A stretch of DNA of 64,000 nt from Anaeropeptidivorans aminofermentans. Its GTDB lineage: Bacteria; Bacillota; Clostridia; Lachnospirales; UBA5962. The translations under genes were made by a program, and so were the position numbers. Under the pieces are notes generated by a model. The model made no database searches, was not told the origin of the DNA, and saw only the letters and a program-made list of their open reading frames with translations. The stretch lies in assembly GCF_940670685.1 (NCBI RefSeq), contig NZ_OW711693.1, forward strand, positions 682,001 through 746,000. The letters run 5' to 3'. Positions 43,615-53,056 of the stretch are shown piece after piece. Position 1 is the first letter of the stretch, and the number at the start of each line of letters is the position of its first letter.

Positions 43615-44610
43615 TTAAATTACATAGAGAATTGGTACATCACTTAATTTCTGTGAAAGCTCTTTACGTAAAAATTCTTCTCCTTCAGTTCGAATATCTT
43701 GGCGATACCAGTATTTTCCTCTTCCTCTTCCTGTCATGAGCTTATCATCAAACAAATTTACTGCATTGGGAAAGGCATCTTGATTAATAGCACGGTGAAC
43801 ATAACTATATGTCATAAAAATAATTTCAATAATAAGCTGTTTTCTCGTTTTTTCAGAAAGCTGGTCCGCCAATTGCTCAATCAACTCTTTATAAAGCGCT
43901 TTCCAGTTTTCTACCATAATAACAGGGGCAATCAATAAACCGACTTTGTACCCTGCGGCGCTCATTTGGTTAATGGCATCAATTCTTTTTGATAAAGGAG
44001 ATGTTCCGAATTCAATTTTACGTATTATTTCTTGAGGATTTACACTCATGCGTATAATGATTCTTCCTTTGTGATTTAAAGATGTCAAGGGTTCTACCAT
44101 ATCAAATTTGGTCGGGAAAGTGAGAAAGCCTTTCTCCTTTTTTGCAAATTCTTCAATGGTCCATTCAAGGTTTTGTGTAATCGTATTTTCCAGTATCAAA
44201 TCGCTGTTGCTGCCTATTTCGAAAACAATATCTTTATGGGAGGCCCCAGCGGTTTTTACAAGCTTTGCCATCATCTGCTCCCGGTTGACAAAAAGCCGGA
44301 GATAGGCACATTTATTATAATTGCATACTAAATAGCAATAAAGGCACATGGCGCTGCAGCCGGACGAGGTATAGGGGACGAGAAAATCAGATACTTTGTG
44401 ATTCGGCGTATATTTCAGAGACTTTCTTACACCGATAATTAAGTGCTGTTTCATTTTAGCAAATTGATTATTCTCATTTTTACGCAGCTGTTCTATATTA
44501 TTATGGCTTTCAATTGGAATCCATGGGACCGTATTAAATTTTTCCCTAAGCTTCGTGCCAAGCTCGTAATGAAGCACGGCAGGTTCATAAAATATTTTAT
44601 CAGGATACAT
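43615..44610 (-). CDS. splB: Spore photoproduct lyase-like radical SAM protein
   Basis: SplB repairs the spore photoproduct (thymine dimer) in germinating spores with a [4Fe-4S] cluster and SAM. The 331-residue protein has the cluster motif CSAMCLYC (Cys85, 89, 92) followed by NREQMMAKL, a conserved FEIGSNSDLILEN segment, RMSVNPQEIIRKIEFGTSPLSKRIDAINQM, GYKVGLLIAPVIMVENW and a C-terminal GRGKYWYRQD. At the position of the B. subtilis H-donor Cys141 (FEAACTSD) this protein has Ser134. The stop codon lies three bases beyond the end of composite element I. Confidence 0.85.
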   Translation of the reverse strand: MYPDKIFYEPAVLHYELGTKLREKFNTVPWIPIESHNNIEQLRKNENNQFAKMKQHLIIGVRKSLKYTPNHKVSDFLVPYTSSGCSAMCLYCYLVCNYNKCAYLRLFVNREQMMAKLVKTAGASHKDIVFEIGSNSDLILENTITQNLEWTIEEFAKKEKGFLTFPTKFDMVEPLTSLNHKGRIIIRMSVNPQEIIRKIEFGTSPLSKRIDAINQMSAAGYKVGLLIAPVIMVENWKALYKELIEQLADQLSEKTRKQLIIEIIFMTYSYVHRAINQDAFPNAVNLFDDKLMTGRGRGKYWYRQDIRTEGEEFLRKELSQKLSDVPILYVI

Positions 44611-44760
44611 ATTCTTATGCTCTTTTCGTTGATTTTAAAATATTTTTCCCAATACGAGAGTTCTTATGCACGTTAATCCTGCCTGCACAAAATAGGTTCC
44701 GAATATGAGGATGCCTGTGCAGTGTTTGTCTTTGGATAATATCTAAAGCTTAAAGCACCT

Positions 44761-45672
44761 TTATGAATACGCCTTCATCAGTGTAACCATAACTGCTTTC
44801 TGAGCATGGAGGCGGTTTTCAGCCTCTTCAAAAATTTCATCAGCATGGGCTTCGAAAATTTCCTCTGTAATTTCCTGCCCGCGATAAGCAGGAAGGCAGT
44901 GCTGTACCATTGCGCCGGGTTTTGCCGCCGCCATCAAAGCATCGTTTACCTGATAGCCTGCAAAAGCCTTTATGCGGGCTTCCTTATCCTCTTCCATGCC
45001 CATAGATGCCCAAGTATCTGTGATAATAATGTCGGCATTTGCTGCCGCTGTCATAGGGTCATCTGTAATGAAGAAATTGGGGCTTTTTTCAGCAAACGCC
45101 ATCACCTGGGGATCAGGGCGATAGTCTACAGGTGTCGCAACAGAGACTTTCATACCTGTTTTAAGGCCGCCGACAATCAAGGAGTTTGCCATATTATTGC
45201 CGTCTCCGATATAACACATTTTCAGCCCCTCAAGCAAAGCATATTTTTCTCGGATTGTCATAAGATCGGCAAGCACCTGACAGGGGTGGGCAAAGTCTGT
45301 CAAGCCGTTAATTACCGGTACCGAGCCAAACTTTGCAAGGTCCTCTACCTCTTTTTGGGAAAAGGTACGAATCATAATGCCGTCCAGATAGCGGGATAAT
45401 ACCCGGGCCGTATCCTGTATAGGTTCCCCGCGGCCAATCTGTAAATCACGGGCAGATAGAAAGAGAGACTGGGCGCCAAGCTGAAATGTCCCTGTTTCAA
45501 AGGATACACGGGTGCGGGTTGAGGATTTTTGAAAAATAAGCCCGATGGACTTCCCCTCCAACAGGCGGTGTGAAATATTGTTTTTCTTCTCATACTTGAG
45601 CTGATCTGCCATATCCAGAATGCCGATAATCTCTTCGGTGCTGAGATCCAGCAGCTTGAGTAAATGTTTCAT
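44761..45672 (-). CDS. argF: Ornithine carbamoyltransferase
   Basis: ArgF makes citrulline from ornithine and carbamoyl phosphate. The 303-residue protein has the carbamoyl-phosphate site SSTRTRVSFE, the loop HPCQVLADL, DTWASMG and the ornithine motif HCLPAYRG. GGGAGG precedes the ATG at 45672; the frame extends a little upstream without a ribosome site. It is the last gene of the arginine cluster, parted from argD by a repeat element. Confidence 0.96.
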   Translation of the reverse strand: MKHLLKLLDLSTEEIIGILDMADQLKYEKKNNISHRLLEGKSIGLIFQKSSTRTRVSFETGTFQLGAQSLFLSARDLQIGRGEPIQDTARVLSRYLDGIMIRTFSQKEVEDLAKFGSVPVINGLTDFAHPCQVLADLMTIREKYALLEGLKMCYIGDGNNMANSLIVGGLKTGMKVSVATPVDYRPDPQVMAFAEKSPNFFITDDPMTAAANADIIITDTWASMGMEEDKEARIKAFAGYQVNDALMAAAKPGAMVQHCLPAYRGQEITEEIFEAHADEIFEEAENRLHAQKAVMVTLMKAYS

Positions 45673-45985
45673 GTTGTTTCCTCCCTTTGGATAGCGGCAT
45701 ATCAGCCGCAAGGTTTTTATAATAAGGGTACTTAAAAAGGTTCTTGTGAATTTAAAATGAAACGGTAATGAAACCGTATCTTTATGCAGACTTAAAACTG
45801 CGTTTTAGAGAAATATAATAAAGGCATTGTGGAAAATTGCCTTTATTTGATTTTATACATTAAAAGCCCTATTACCTATTTCGGTATAAAGGCAATTTCA
45901 CTCTATTTCCGAAGGAAATCTGTGTTTTTGAATTTATAGGAAATAGGATTTTGTTATTTTTTATAAGAAATTAGCTATATCTCAT
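45673..45985. repeat. Composite family A/D element between argD and argF
   Basis: Positions about 45744-45979 begin GTGAATTTAAAATGAAACGG and end TTATAAGAAATTAGCTATA (family A ends). They contain a family D segment (GAAATATAATAAAGGCATTGTGG ... AAGGCAATTTCACTCT). The element lies inside the arginine operon. Confidence 0.75.
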
Positions 45986-47164
45986 TTAAAATATAGTTTT
46001 CATAATTGAAAGAGCTTCATCTATTTCTTCATAAGAAATGGTTAGAGGAGGCAGAAGCCTGATGGTTTCAGTGCCGGCAGTAAGTACAAGGAGGCCCTTT
46101 TCTAAACAAGCGGCAACTAAATCAGCACGCTCCTCGGGGTTAACAAAAATGCCGATCATAAGCCCCATACCCCGGACGCTTTCGATTTTATCAGAATTAA
46201 GCGAAAGAATGCCCTTTGTCAAATATTCTCCTTTATGTATTACTTCTTCTAAAAATTCCGGCTGATTTACAATATCTAAAACGGCATTTGCCGCGGCACA
46301 TACGGTTGGCGTGCCGCCGAAAGTTGTAGCATGGGTTCCCGGGCCAAGTATATCACAGCAGCTTTTAGCGGCGATTACTGCGCCAATAGGCAGGCCGCCC
46401 CCTAAGCCTTTTGCGGTCGTTACGATATCAGGCTGAATGCCGTATTGCTGGAAGCAGAATAAAGAGCCGGTGCGTCCGATGCCGGTCTGAACTTCATCAA
46501 TAATGAGCAGCAAGTCCTTTTCACGGCACAGAGTTTCCGCTTCCTTGACAAATGTCTGATCCATAGGCAAAACACCGCCTTCGCCCTGAATCAGCTCTAT
46601 CATAATCCCGCAGGCGGCAGCATCCGCTTTAGCCTTCATATCATTGATGTCGCCTGGTTCGGCAAAATCAAAGCCCTCGGTAAAGGGAAAGAAATAATCA
46701 TGGAATTTATCCTGCCCTGTTGCGCTGATGGTTGTTATGGTACGGCCGTGGAAGGAGTTTTTCAGTGTTATGATTTTGCTCCGGCCTTTGCCGTATTTAT
46801 CATAAGAATATTTTCTTGCAAGCTTGATTGCGCCCTCATTAGACTCTGCACCGGAGTTGGCAAAGAAAACCTTGCCCATACCGGTAGCTTCCACTAATGT
46901 TTTGGCAGTTTGCACCATAGGGGCAGTTGTAAATAAATTTGAAGTGTGCATTAGCTTCTGTGTCTGCTCTGCAATGGCGTCAACGAGCTTTTTGTTATTG
47001 TAGCCCACACTGCATACGCCGATGCCCGAGCTAAGATCAATATATCTTTTGCCTTCAATGTCCCAAAGCTTAGATGCTTCGCCGTGAGAAAGGGCAATGG
47101 CAAAGCGGCCGTAGGTGTTCATGACGTATTGCTGTTCCCGGGCCTTAAGTTCTTGATAAGTCAT
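45986..47164 (-). CDS. argD: Acetylornithine aminotransferase
   Basis: This PLP enzyme makes N-acetylornithine from the semialdehyde. The 392-residue class III aminotransferase has DLSSGIGVCSVGY, NSGAESNEGAIKLARKYS, KNSFHGRT, LIIDEVQTGIGRTG and the PLP lysine in TTAKGLGGGLPIGA, then HATTFGGTPTVCAAA. It lies between argB and argF in biosynthetic order, so it acts in arginine synthesis. Confidence 0.96.
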   Translation of the reverse strand: MTYQELKAREQQYVMNTYGRFAIALSHGEASKLWDIEGKRYIDLSSGIGVCSVGYNNKKLVDAIAEQTQKLMHTSNLFTTAPMVQTAKTLVEATGMGKVFFANSGAESNEGAIKLARKYSYDKYGKGRSKIITLKNSFHGRTITTISATGQDKFHDYFFPFTEGFDFAEPGDINDMKAKADAAACGIMIELIQGEGGVLPMDQTFVKEAETLCREKDLLLIIDEVQTGIGRTGSLFCFQQYGIQPDIVTTAKGLGGGLPIGAVIAAKSCCDILGPGTHATTFGGTPTVCAAANAVLDIVNQPEFLEEVIHKGEYLTKGILSLNSDKIESVRGMGLMIGIFVNPEERADLVAACLEKGLLVLTAGTETIRLLPPLTISYEEIDEALSIMKTIF

Positions 47165-47192
47165 AAAAATCGCCTCGCTTTCTCTTTAAATT

Positions 47193-48059
47193 TTATGCAA
47201 ACATTGTACCGACACCGTCTTTACTTAACAGCTCAATTAAAATTGAATGAGGTACACGTCCATCTTGAATATTTGCCCGTTCAACGCCTTTTCGCACGGC
47301 TTCCACACAGCAATCCACCTTTGGAATCATACCGCCTAAGATAATGCCCTCTTTAATTAAGGCGGGCACCTCCGATACTCTAAGTCTGTGAATCAAAGTG
47401 CTTTCATCCTTAGGGTCACGGAGGAGGCCGCAGACATCTGTCAGCAGAATCAGTTTTTTTGCTCCGAGGGCGATTGCTAATTTTGCCGCCGCAGTATCGG
47501 CGTTGATATTATAATTGGTTTCATCATCGATGCCGCAGGCAACACTGGATACGACGGGGATATATCCGTTTTTAAGCATATCAATCACCGGCTGGGGGTT
47601 TACTTCCACAATATCACCAACATAGCCGTAGTCGGTTCCTTTTTCGTCGGTTAGGCGCTTGGCCTGAAATAAGCCGCCGTCCATACCCCCAAGGCCGATC
47701 CCCTTGCCTCCGGCTTTCTCCAAAAGAGTGACAAGGTCTTTATTGACCTTACCGCAGAGAATCATCTGAACAATATCCATGGTTTCCCGGTCTGTATACC
47801 GCAGGCCGTTGACAAAATAGGACTTTTTTCCTATTTTCTTAAGCATGTCGGAGATTTCCGGACCGCCGCCGTGGACTACCACCACTTTTATCCCGACTAA
47901 ATTTAAAAGCACAATATCATGAATGACTGCATCTTTTAAATTTTTATTAATCATGGCATTGCCGCCGTATTTTATTACAACCGTCCGGCCGTAATATTCC
48001 TGAATATAGGGCAGGGCTTCTACCAATATATTTGCTTTGGCTTCCGCATCAAAAATCAT
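47193..48059 (-). CDS. argB: N-acetylglutamate kinase
   Basis: ArgB phosphorylates N-acetylglutamate, often the feedback-regulated step. The 288-residue protein has VVIKYGGNAM, VVVHGGGPEISDML, GLRYTDRETMDIVQMILCGKVNKDLV, the nucleotide region NINADTAAAKLAIALGA and LTDVCGLLRDPKDESTLIHRL. The N-terminal extension before VVIKYGG (about 27 residues) is of the kind found in arginine-inhibited kinases, which suggests feedback control. Confidence 0.96.
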   Translation of the reverse strand: MIFDAEAKANILVEALPYIQEYYGRTVVIKYGGNAMINKNLKDAVIHDIVLLNLVGIKVVVVHGGGPEISDMLKKIGKKSYFVNGLRYTDRETMDIVQMILCGKVNKDLVTLLEKAGGKGIGLGGMDGGLFQAKRLTDEKGTDYGYVGDIVEVNPQPVIDMLKNGYIPVVSSVACGIDDETNYNINADTAAAKLAIALGAKKLILLTDVCGLLRDPKDESTLIHRLRVSEVPALIKEGIILGGMIPKVDCCVEAVRKGVERANIQDGRVPHSILIELLSKDGVGTMFA

Positions 48060-48079
48060 GAGCTTATCTTTCCTTTCCT

Positions 48080-49288
48080 TTAGGTTCTGTAATCGCCGTT
48101 AATCTTTACATAATCATAAGTTAAATCACAACCCCAGCAGGCGGCCGCAGAATTACCTTCCCAAAGGTCAATTTCAACTGTAATTTCTTTTTCTAAAAGA
48201 ATTTTCTTGGCAAGGGCTTCGTCGAAATCCACACCGTGCCCTTGGTCACAAACCATGAGATTTCCTGCGCCTGATGAAAAGCTAATACGAACCGATGCAG
48301 GGTTAAATGAGGCATTGGCATAGCCCATTGCACACAGTACACGGCCCCAGTTTGCATCTGCGCCAAAGATAGCCGCCTTAACTAAGCTTGAACCGCAAAC
48401 AGACTTTGCCAAAGCCTCGGCTGCTTCTTCACTGCCGGCGCCTCGAACGATGCAGGTAATAAGCTTGGTAGCGCCTTCGCCGTCTGCCGCAATTTGGCGG
48501 GCCAAGCTGATATTTACCTCATGGAGCGCATTATAGAAGGCATTGTAATCCTCGTTCTTTTGTTCAATGATTCTATTTTCAGCCGTACCGTTTGCCAGTA
48601 CAACACACATATCGTTGGTGGAAGTGTCTCCGTCAACGGTCACACGGTTATAGCTGCGTTTTACGCTTTCCGAAAGGGCTTCCTGCAGCATTTCCTGTGT
48701 AATGGCACAGTCGGTAGTAATAAAAGAAAGCATTGTACCCATGTTTGGGTGAATCATGCCGCTGCCTTTGGCAATACCCCCCATTCGGCAGATTTTACCG
48801 CCTATCATAAACTCAACTGCCGCCGTTTTTGGGTGTGTATCCGTAGTCATAATGGCAATACTTGCCGCCTCGGAGCCGTCATAGGTCAAATTTATATTGC
48901 CGATGTTTTCTTCAATGCATTCTATATTTAATCGCTGGCCGATTACCCCGGTAGAGGCTACGAGAACCTGATTTTCATCAATGCCTAAAAAATCAGCGGC
49001 CGCTTTTGCCTGCCGGAGGGCATTTTCCATACCTTCCGGTGCACAGGCATTGGCATTGCCCGAATTGACGACAATTGCTCTGGCAGTACCGTCTTTAAGG
49101 TGCTCCATTGTAACATAGAGGGGAGCGGCTTTCACTTGATTCAGGGTATACGTTGCCGCTGCTGTACACGGGCAATCCGATAGGATTATGGCAAGATCCT
49201 CTTTTGTTTGGCTTTCTTTTATGCCGCAAAGGGTAGAGCCTGCTTTAAAACCCTTTGCAGCACATAAGCCGCCGGAAATAATATTCAT
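48080..49288 (-). CDS. argJ: Glutamate N-acetyltransferase / amino-acid acetyltransferase
   Basis: ArgJ recycles the acetyl group from acetylornithine to glutamate. The 402-residue precursor self-cleaves before the Thr of the VTVDGDTSTNDMCVVLANG motif to give alpha and beta chains. MGGIAKGSGMIHPNMGTML and FGADANWGRVLCAMGYA are also present. With argJ the pathway is cyclic, which explains why no argA or argE is seen in the cluster. Whether it also makes acetylglutamate from acetyl-CoA cannot be told. Confidence 0.96.
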   Translation of the reverse strand: MNIISGGLCAAKGFKAGSTLCGIKESQTKEDLAIILSDCPCTAAATYTLNQVKAAPLYVTMEHLKDGTARAIVVNSGNANACAPEGMENALRQAKAAADFLGIDENQVLVASTGVIGQRLNIECIEENIGNINLTYDGSEAASIAIMTTDTHPKTAAVEFMIGGKICRMGGIAKGSGMIHPNMGTMLSFITTDCAITQEMLQEALSESVKRSYNRVTVDGDTSTNDMCVVLANGTAENRIIEQKNEDYNAFYNALHEVNISLARQIAADGEGATKLITCIVRGAGSEEAAEALAKSVCGSSLVKAAIFGADANWGRVLCAMGYANASFNPASVRISFSSGAGNLMVCDQGHGVDFDEALAKKILLEKEITVEIDLWEGNSAAACWGCDLTYDYVKINGDYRT

Positions 49289-49419
49289 ACTTAATCACCT
49301 CATTTATCTTGGAAGGGTTGATTGCATGGTATCGTAAATAAACTCCAAAAAAGACAGAGCTTATTTACGATAGCCTTAGGAAAACTCATTAAATTAAAAG
49401 TCAAAAGGAAGATTCATGT
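49289..49419 (-). other. Intercistronic hairpin between argC and argJ
   Basis: TATCGTAAATAA and TTATTTACGATA form a stem at 49330-49372 around a loop of about 19 bases. Its meaning is unclear; it could stabilise or divide the transcript. Confidence 0.45.
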
Positions 49420-50340
49420 TTATATGTTTAACCCTGCGGCCTCATCCAAACCAAGCATAATATTCATATTTTGTACTGCTGCGCCGGAAGCCCCCTTGCC
49501 AAGGTTATCAAAGAGTGCCGTAACGATAGTTTGGTCCCCATGGCCGGAAACAATCAGCTCCAAGGAATCCTTGCCGGCCTTAGCGCTTGCATAAATTACA
49601 GGCTCGGCTCCGCCCAAGGGGGCGACTGTAACCAGGCTTTCATTTGCATAGCGCTTTGCAAGTGCTTCGTGAATACGCCCTGCACTATAGCCAGGAAGCA
49701 TTACAGTGGTTGCCATGCCTTTATAGAAATCGCCAAGAATAGGTACAAAAAGAGGCGGAGCAGAAAGTCCGCAGATATACTGCATTTCCGGCAGGTGCTT
49801 ATGATTAAGCCCCAAGCTGTAAATACGGTGGGATTCATGCCGCAAATCGCGGTTTTCGTCTTCGTATTCTTCGATTAGCTTCTTACCGCCGCCGGAATAC
49901 CCCGTCAGGGAATAACAGGTGAAAGGAAAATCAATAGAGATAATACCATCTTGTATAAGGGGATAAACCGCCGCAATGAAGCCTGAGGCATGGCAGCCAG
50001 GATTCGCTACACGATTGGAATTAGCAATTGCCTCACGATGCTTTGGGGAAAGCTCGGGAAAGCCGAAATCCCAGCCTGCCGCCGTTCTATGAGCCGTAGA
50101 TGCATCAATGACACGGATGTTTGGGTTTTCAATCATAGAGACAGCCTCAATAGCTGCTTCATCAGGCAAGCATAAGAAAACAATATCCGCCGAATTAATC
50201 AGTTCGGAACGCTTTACCCTGTCCTTTCGTTTAGCCTCTTCGATGCATAAAAGCGTTAAATCAGAACGCTTACCCAGTCTTTCATAAATTTGAAGACCGG
50301 TTGTGCCTTCCTTTCCGTCTATGTAAATTTTAGGCTTCAT
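49420..50340 (-). CDS. argC: N-acetyl-gamma-glutamyl-phosphate reductase
   Basis: ArgC reduces acetylglutamyl phosphate with NADPH. At 306 residues it is the short (type 2) form. It has the nucleotide-binding start PKIYIDGKEGTTGLQIYERL, VIDASTAHR, the active-site motif NPGCHASGFIAAVYPL and YSLTGYSGGGKKLIEEYE. Two ATGs (50343 and 50340) lie inside the end of argH; the second is better spaced from GGTGGAG. The overlap means translational coupling with argH. Confidence 0.95.
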   Translation of the reverse strand: MKPKIYIDGKEGTTGLQIYERLGKRSDLTLLCIEEAKRKDRVKRSELINSADIVFLCLPDEAAIEAVSMIENPNIRVIDASTAHRTAAGWDFGFPELSPKHREAIANSNRVANPGCHASGFIAAVYPLIQDGIISIDFPFTCYSLTGYSGGGKKLIEEYEDENRDLRHESHRIYSLGLNHKHLPEMQYICGLSAPPLFVPILGDFYKGMATTVMLPGYSAGRIHEALAKRYANESLVTVAPLGGAEPVIYASAKAGKDSLELIVSGHGDQTIVTALFDNLGKGASGAAVQNMNIMLGLDEAAGLNI

Positions 50341-51730
50341 CATGAGACTCCACCTCGCTTTTGATAAAAGCTTCAATGACATTAATCTGACGCTCTACTT
50401 CTTTAGGCGCCGGCCCGCCAAGCACTTTGCGCTCTTGAACACAGGTGTTTAAATCCAGCGCATCATATATATCAGGACCAAAGGATTCAGAAATTGCCCT
50501 AAAATCCTCAAGGGTTAAGCTTTCCAGTGTTTTATCCGACTTGATGCATTCATTTACAAGACTTCCGACGATTTTATAAGCATCTCGGAAGGGCATGCCC
50601 TTTTTCGTCAGATAATCGGCACAGTCTGTTGCATTAAGGAAGCCCTTGGCCGCCGCCTTACGCATATTATCTTTACAAAGCGAAATGGTTGAGAACATGG
50701 GAATAAACACTTCAAGGCACTGTTTAACAGTGTCGATGGCGTCGAAAACAGCTTCCTTATCCTCCTGCATATCCTTGTTATACGCAAGAGGGAGACCTTT
50801 CAGCATACTTAGCATTGTGGTAAGGGAACCATAAACACGGCCGGTTTTACCACGGATAAGCTCACATACATCGGGGTTTTTCTTCTGGGGCATAATCGAC
50901 GAGCCGGTGGAGTAGGCATCGTCCAGCTCAATAAATTTAAACTCCCAGGAGCACCAGGAAATAATTTCTTCAGACAGTCGGGAAAGATGCATCATGAGAA
51001 TGGATAAATCCGAACACAGCTCTACACAGTAATCGCGGTCAGAAACCCCGTCCAGTGAGTTGTCGGTTAAACGCTGAAAACCCAGCTGTTCCCGTACAAA
51101 ATCACGGTCAATGGGATAGGTGGTAGAAGCCAGTGCACCGGAGCCAAGAGGCATATCATCCATACGCTTGAGACAATCCGTAAGACGGCTTACGTCACGT
51201 TTAAGCATATTAGCGTAAGCCATCATATAGTGTGCAAATGTTGTTGGCTGGGCACGCTGCAGATGGGTATAGCCGGGCATTACCGTTTCCAGGTTCTCAC
51301 GAGACTTTTTACAAAGAGCCGTCATAAATTTAAGAATCAGGCTGATGATTTCATTAATTTCCTTCTTAACGTATAAACGCATATCCAGTGCAACCTGGTC
51401 ATTTCTGCTGCGGCCCGTATGTAAGCGTTTGCCTGTATCTCCAATGCGCTCAGTCAGCAGCTGTTCAATATTCATATGGATATCTTCATAATCCGGGGAA
51501 AACTCAATTTTACCCCCTTCAATATCAGATAGGATTGCCTTAAGACCTTCAACGATTTTCTCTGCCTCATGCCCCTCGATAATGCCCTGTTTACCGAGCA
51601 TATTTGCATGGGCGATTGAACCGGCGATATCTTCTTTATATAAACGACAGTCAAAGCGAATCGAAGAATTAAAATCGTTTACTACCAGATCAATTTCCTT
51701 TTGAAAGCGTCCGGCCCATAATTTTGCCAT
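50330..51730 (-). CDS. argH: Argininosuccinate lyase
   Basis: ArgH splits argininosuccinate into arginine and fumarate, the last step. The 466-residue protein has the family N-terminus KLWAGRFQKEID, DIHMNIEQLLTERIGDTGKRLHTGRSRNDQVALD, YTHLQRAQPTTFAHYM and the signature loop GSSIMPQKKNPDVCELIRGK. A hairpin (GATAGGATACGG / CCGTACCCTATC, 51753-51789) lies in the gap to argG. Confidence 0.97.
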   Translation of the reverse strand: MAKLWAGRFQKEIDLVVNDFNSSIRFDCRLYKEDIAGSIAHANMLGKQGIIEGHEAEKIVEGLKAILSDIEGGKIEFSPDYEDIHMNIEQLLTERIGDTGKRLHTGRSRNDQVALDMRLYVKKEINEIISLILKFMTALCKKSRENLETVMPGYTHLQRAQPTTFAHYMMAYANMLKRDVSRLTDCLKRMDDMPLGSGALASTTYPIDRDFVREQLGFQRLTDNSLDGVSDRDYCVELCSDLSILMMHLSRLSEEIISWCSWEFKFIELDDAYSTGSSIMPQKKNPDVCELIRGKTGRVYGSLTTMLSMLKGLPLAYNKDMQEDKEAVFDAIDTVKQCLEVFIPMFSTISLCKDNMRKAAAKGFLNATDCADYLTKKGMPFRDAYKIVGSLVNECIKSDKTLESLTLEDFRAISESFGPDIYDALDLNTCVQERKVLGGPAPKEVERQINVIEAFIKSEVESHDEA

Positions 51731-51799
51731 AATATACCCCCTCTCAATAATGGATAGGATACGGTAGAAGCTTATGTCCGTACCCTATCAAAGTTTATC

Positions 51800-53056
51800 T
51801 TATTTTTCTACTCCCGGAAAACTCAGCCCTTTTTGCTTTTGAAGCGCCTGATTGTTTAAGGCACGTACCTTGATCGGCAGGCCGAACAGATTAATGAAGC
51901 CTTCGGAATCCCCATGATTAAAAGCGTCCGATTCGTCAAAGGTTGCCATAGCTTCGGAGAACAAAGAATAGGGTGAAGTTACCGACGCCGGAATGATATT
52001 ACCTTTATAGAGCTTAAGCTTTACATCGCCGGTTACAGTTTCCTGGGTAGAATCCACAAAGGCACTCATGGCTTTTCTGAGGGGGGTGTACCATTGGCCG
52101 TTGTAAACCAGCTCGGCGAATTTAAGGGCAAGCTGCTGCTTATAGTGGGTTGTTTCACGGTCAAGGGTAATTTCTTCAAGTTTCTGGTGTGCGGCATACA
52201 GTACCGCGCCGCCGGGGGTTTCATATACACCGCGGCTTTTCATACCCACCAGACGGTTTTCTACAATATCCAATATGCCGCAGCCATTGGCGCCCCCCAG
52301 CTCATTGAGCTTTAAAATCAAAGAAACCGAGTCCATCTCTACGCCGTCAATAGCAGTGGGAACGCCCTTTTCAAAATGAATCGTCACATAAGTTGGCTTA
52401 TCCGGCGCCTGCTCAGGAGAAACACACATCTCAAGGAAGCCTTCTTTATTAAGAGGCGCCTCATTTGCCGGATCTTCCAAATCCAGCCCCTCATGGGACA
52501 AATGCCACAAGTTTTTATCCTTGGAATAATTTGTTTCACGGTTTATTTTAAGGGGAATATTATGTTTAATTGCGTAGTCAATTTCTTTATCCCGGGAATT
52601 CAGCTCCCAGAAACGCCATGGCGCAATAATATCCATATGAGGTGCAAAATGCTTAATGGCAAGCTCAAAACGAACCTGATCATTGCCCTTGCCGGTGCAG
52701 CCATGACAAATCGCATCGGCGCCTTCCTTAAGGGCAATTTCTACAATGCGCTTTGCAGTAATGGGGCGCGCAAAAGAAGTTCCCAAGAGATACTGCTCAT
52801 AGGTTGCTCCCGCTTTCATCGTGGGGATAATATAATCGTCTACAAATTCCTGGGTGATGTCTTCAATATAGAGCTTAGATGCGCCTGTACTAAGGGCTCT
52901 TTCTTCAAGGCCTTCCAGTTCATCCGCCTGACCAACGTTTGCAGAAACGGCAATAACTTCGCAGCCATAGTTTTCTTTCAGCCAGGGAATTAGCACAGAA
53001 GTGTCCAAACCGCCGGAATATGCCAATACGACCTTGTTGTATTTCTTATTTTTCAT
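51800..53056 (-). CDS. argG: Argininosuccinate synthase
   Basis: ArgG condenses citrulline and aspartate with ATP. The 418-residue protein starts [21 protein letters not shown] with the PP-loop SGGLDTS, and has [49 protein letters not shown] and [17 protein letters not shown]. The frame is open to 53233, but GGAGGG before the ATG at 53056 marks the start. It is the first gene of the arginine cluster and carries ArgR-type boxes upstream. Confidence 0.97.
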   Translation of the reverse strand: MKNKKYNKVVLAYSGGLDTSVLIPWLKENYGCEVIAVSANVGQADELEGLEERALSTGASKLYIEDITQEFVDDYIIPTMKAGATYEQYLLGTSFARPITAKRIVEIALKEGADAICHGCTGKGNDQVRFELAIKHFAPHMDIIAPWRFWELNSRDKEIDYAIKHNIPLKINRETNYSKDKNLWHLSHEGLDLEDPANEAPLNKEGFLEMCVSPEQAPDKPTYVTIHFEKGVPTAIDGVEMDSVSLILKLNELGGANGCGILDIVENRLVGMKSRGVYETPGGAVLYAAHQKLEEITLDRETTHYKQQLALKFAELVYNGQWYTPLRKAMSAFVDSTQETVTGDVKLKLYKGNIIPASVTSPYSLFSEAMATFDESDAFNHGDSEGFINLFGLPIKVRALNNQALQKQKGLSFPGVEK

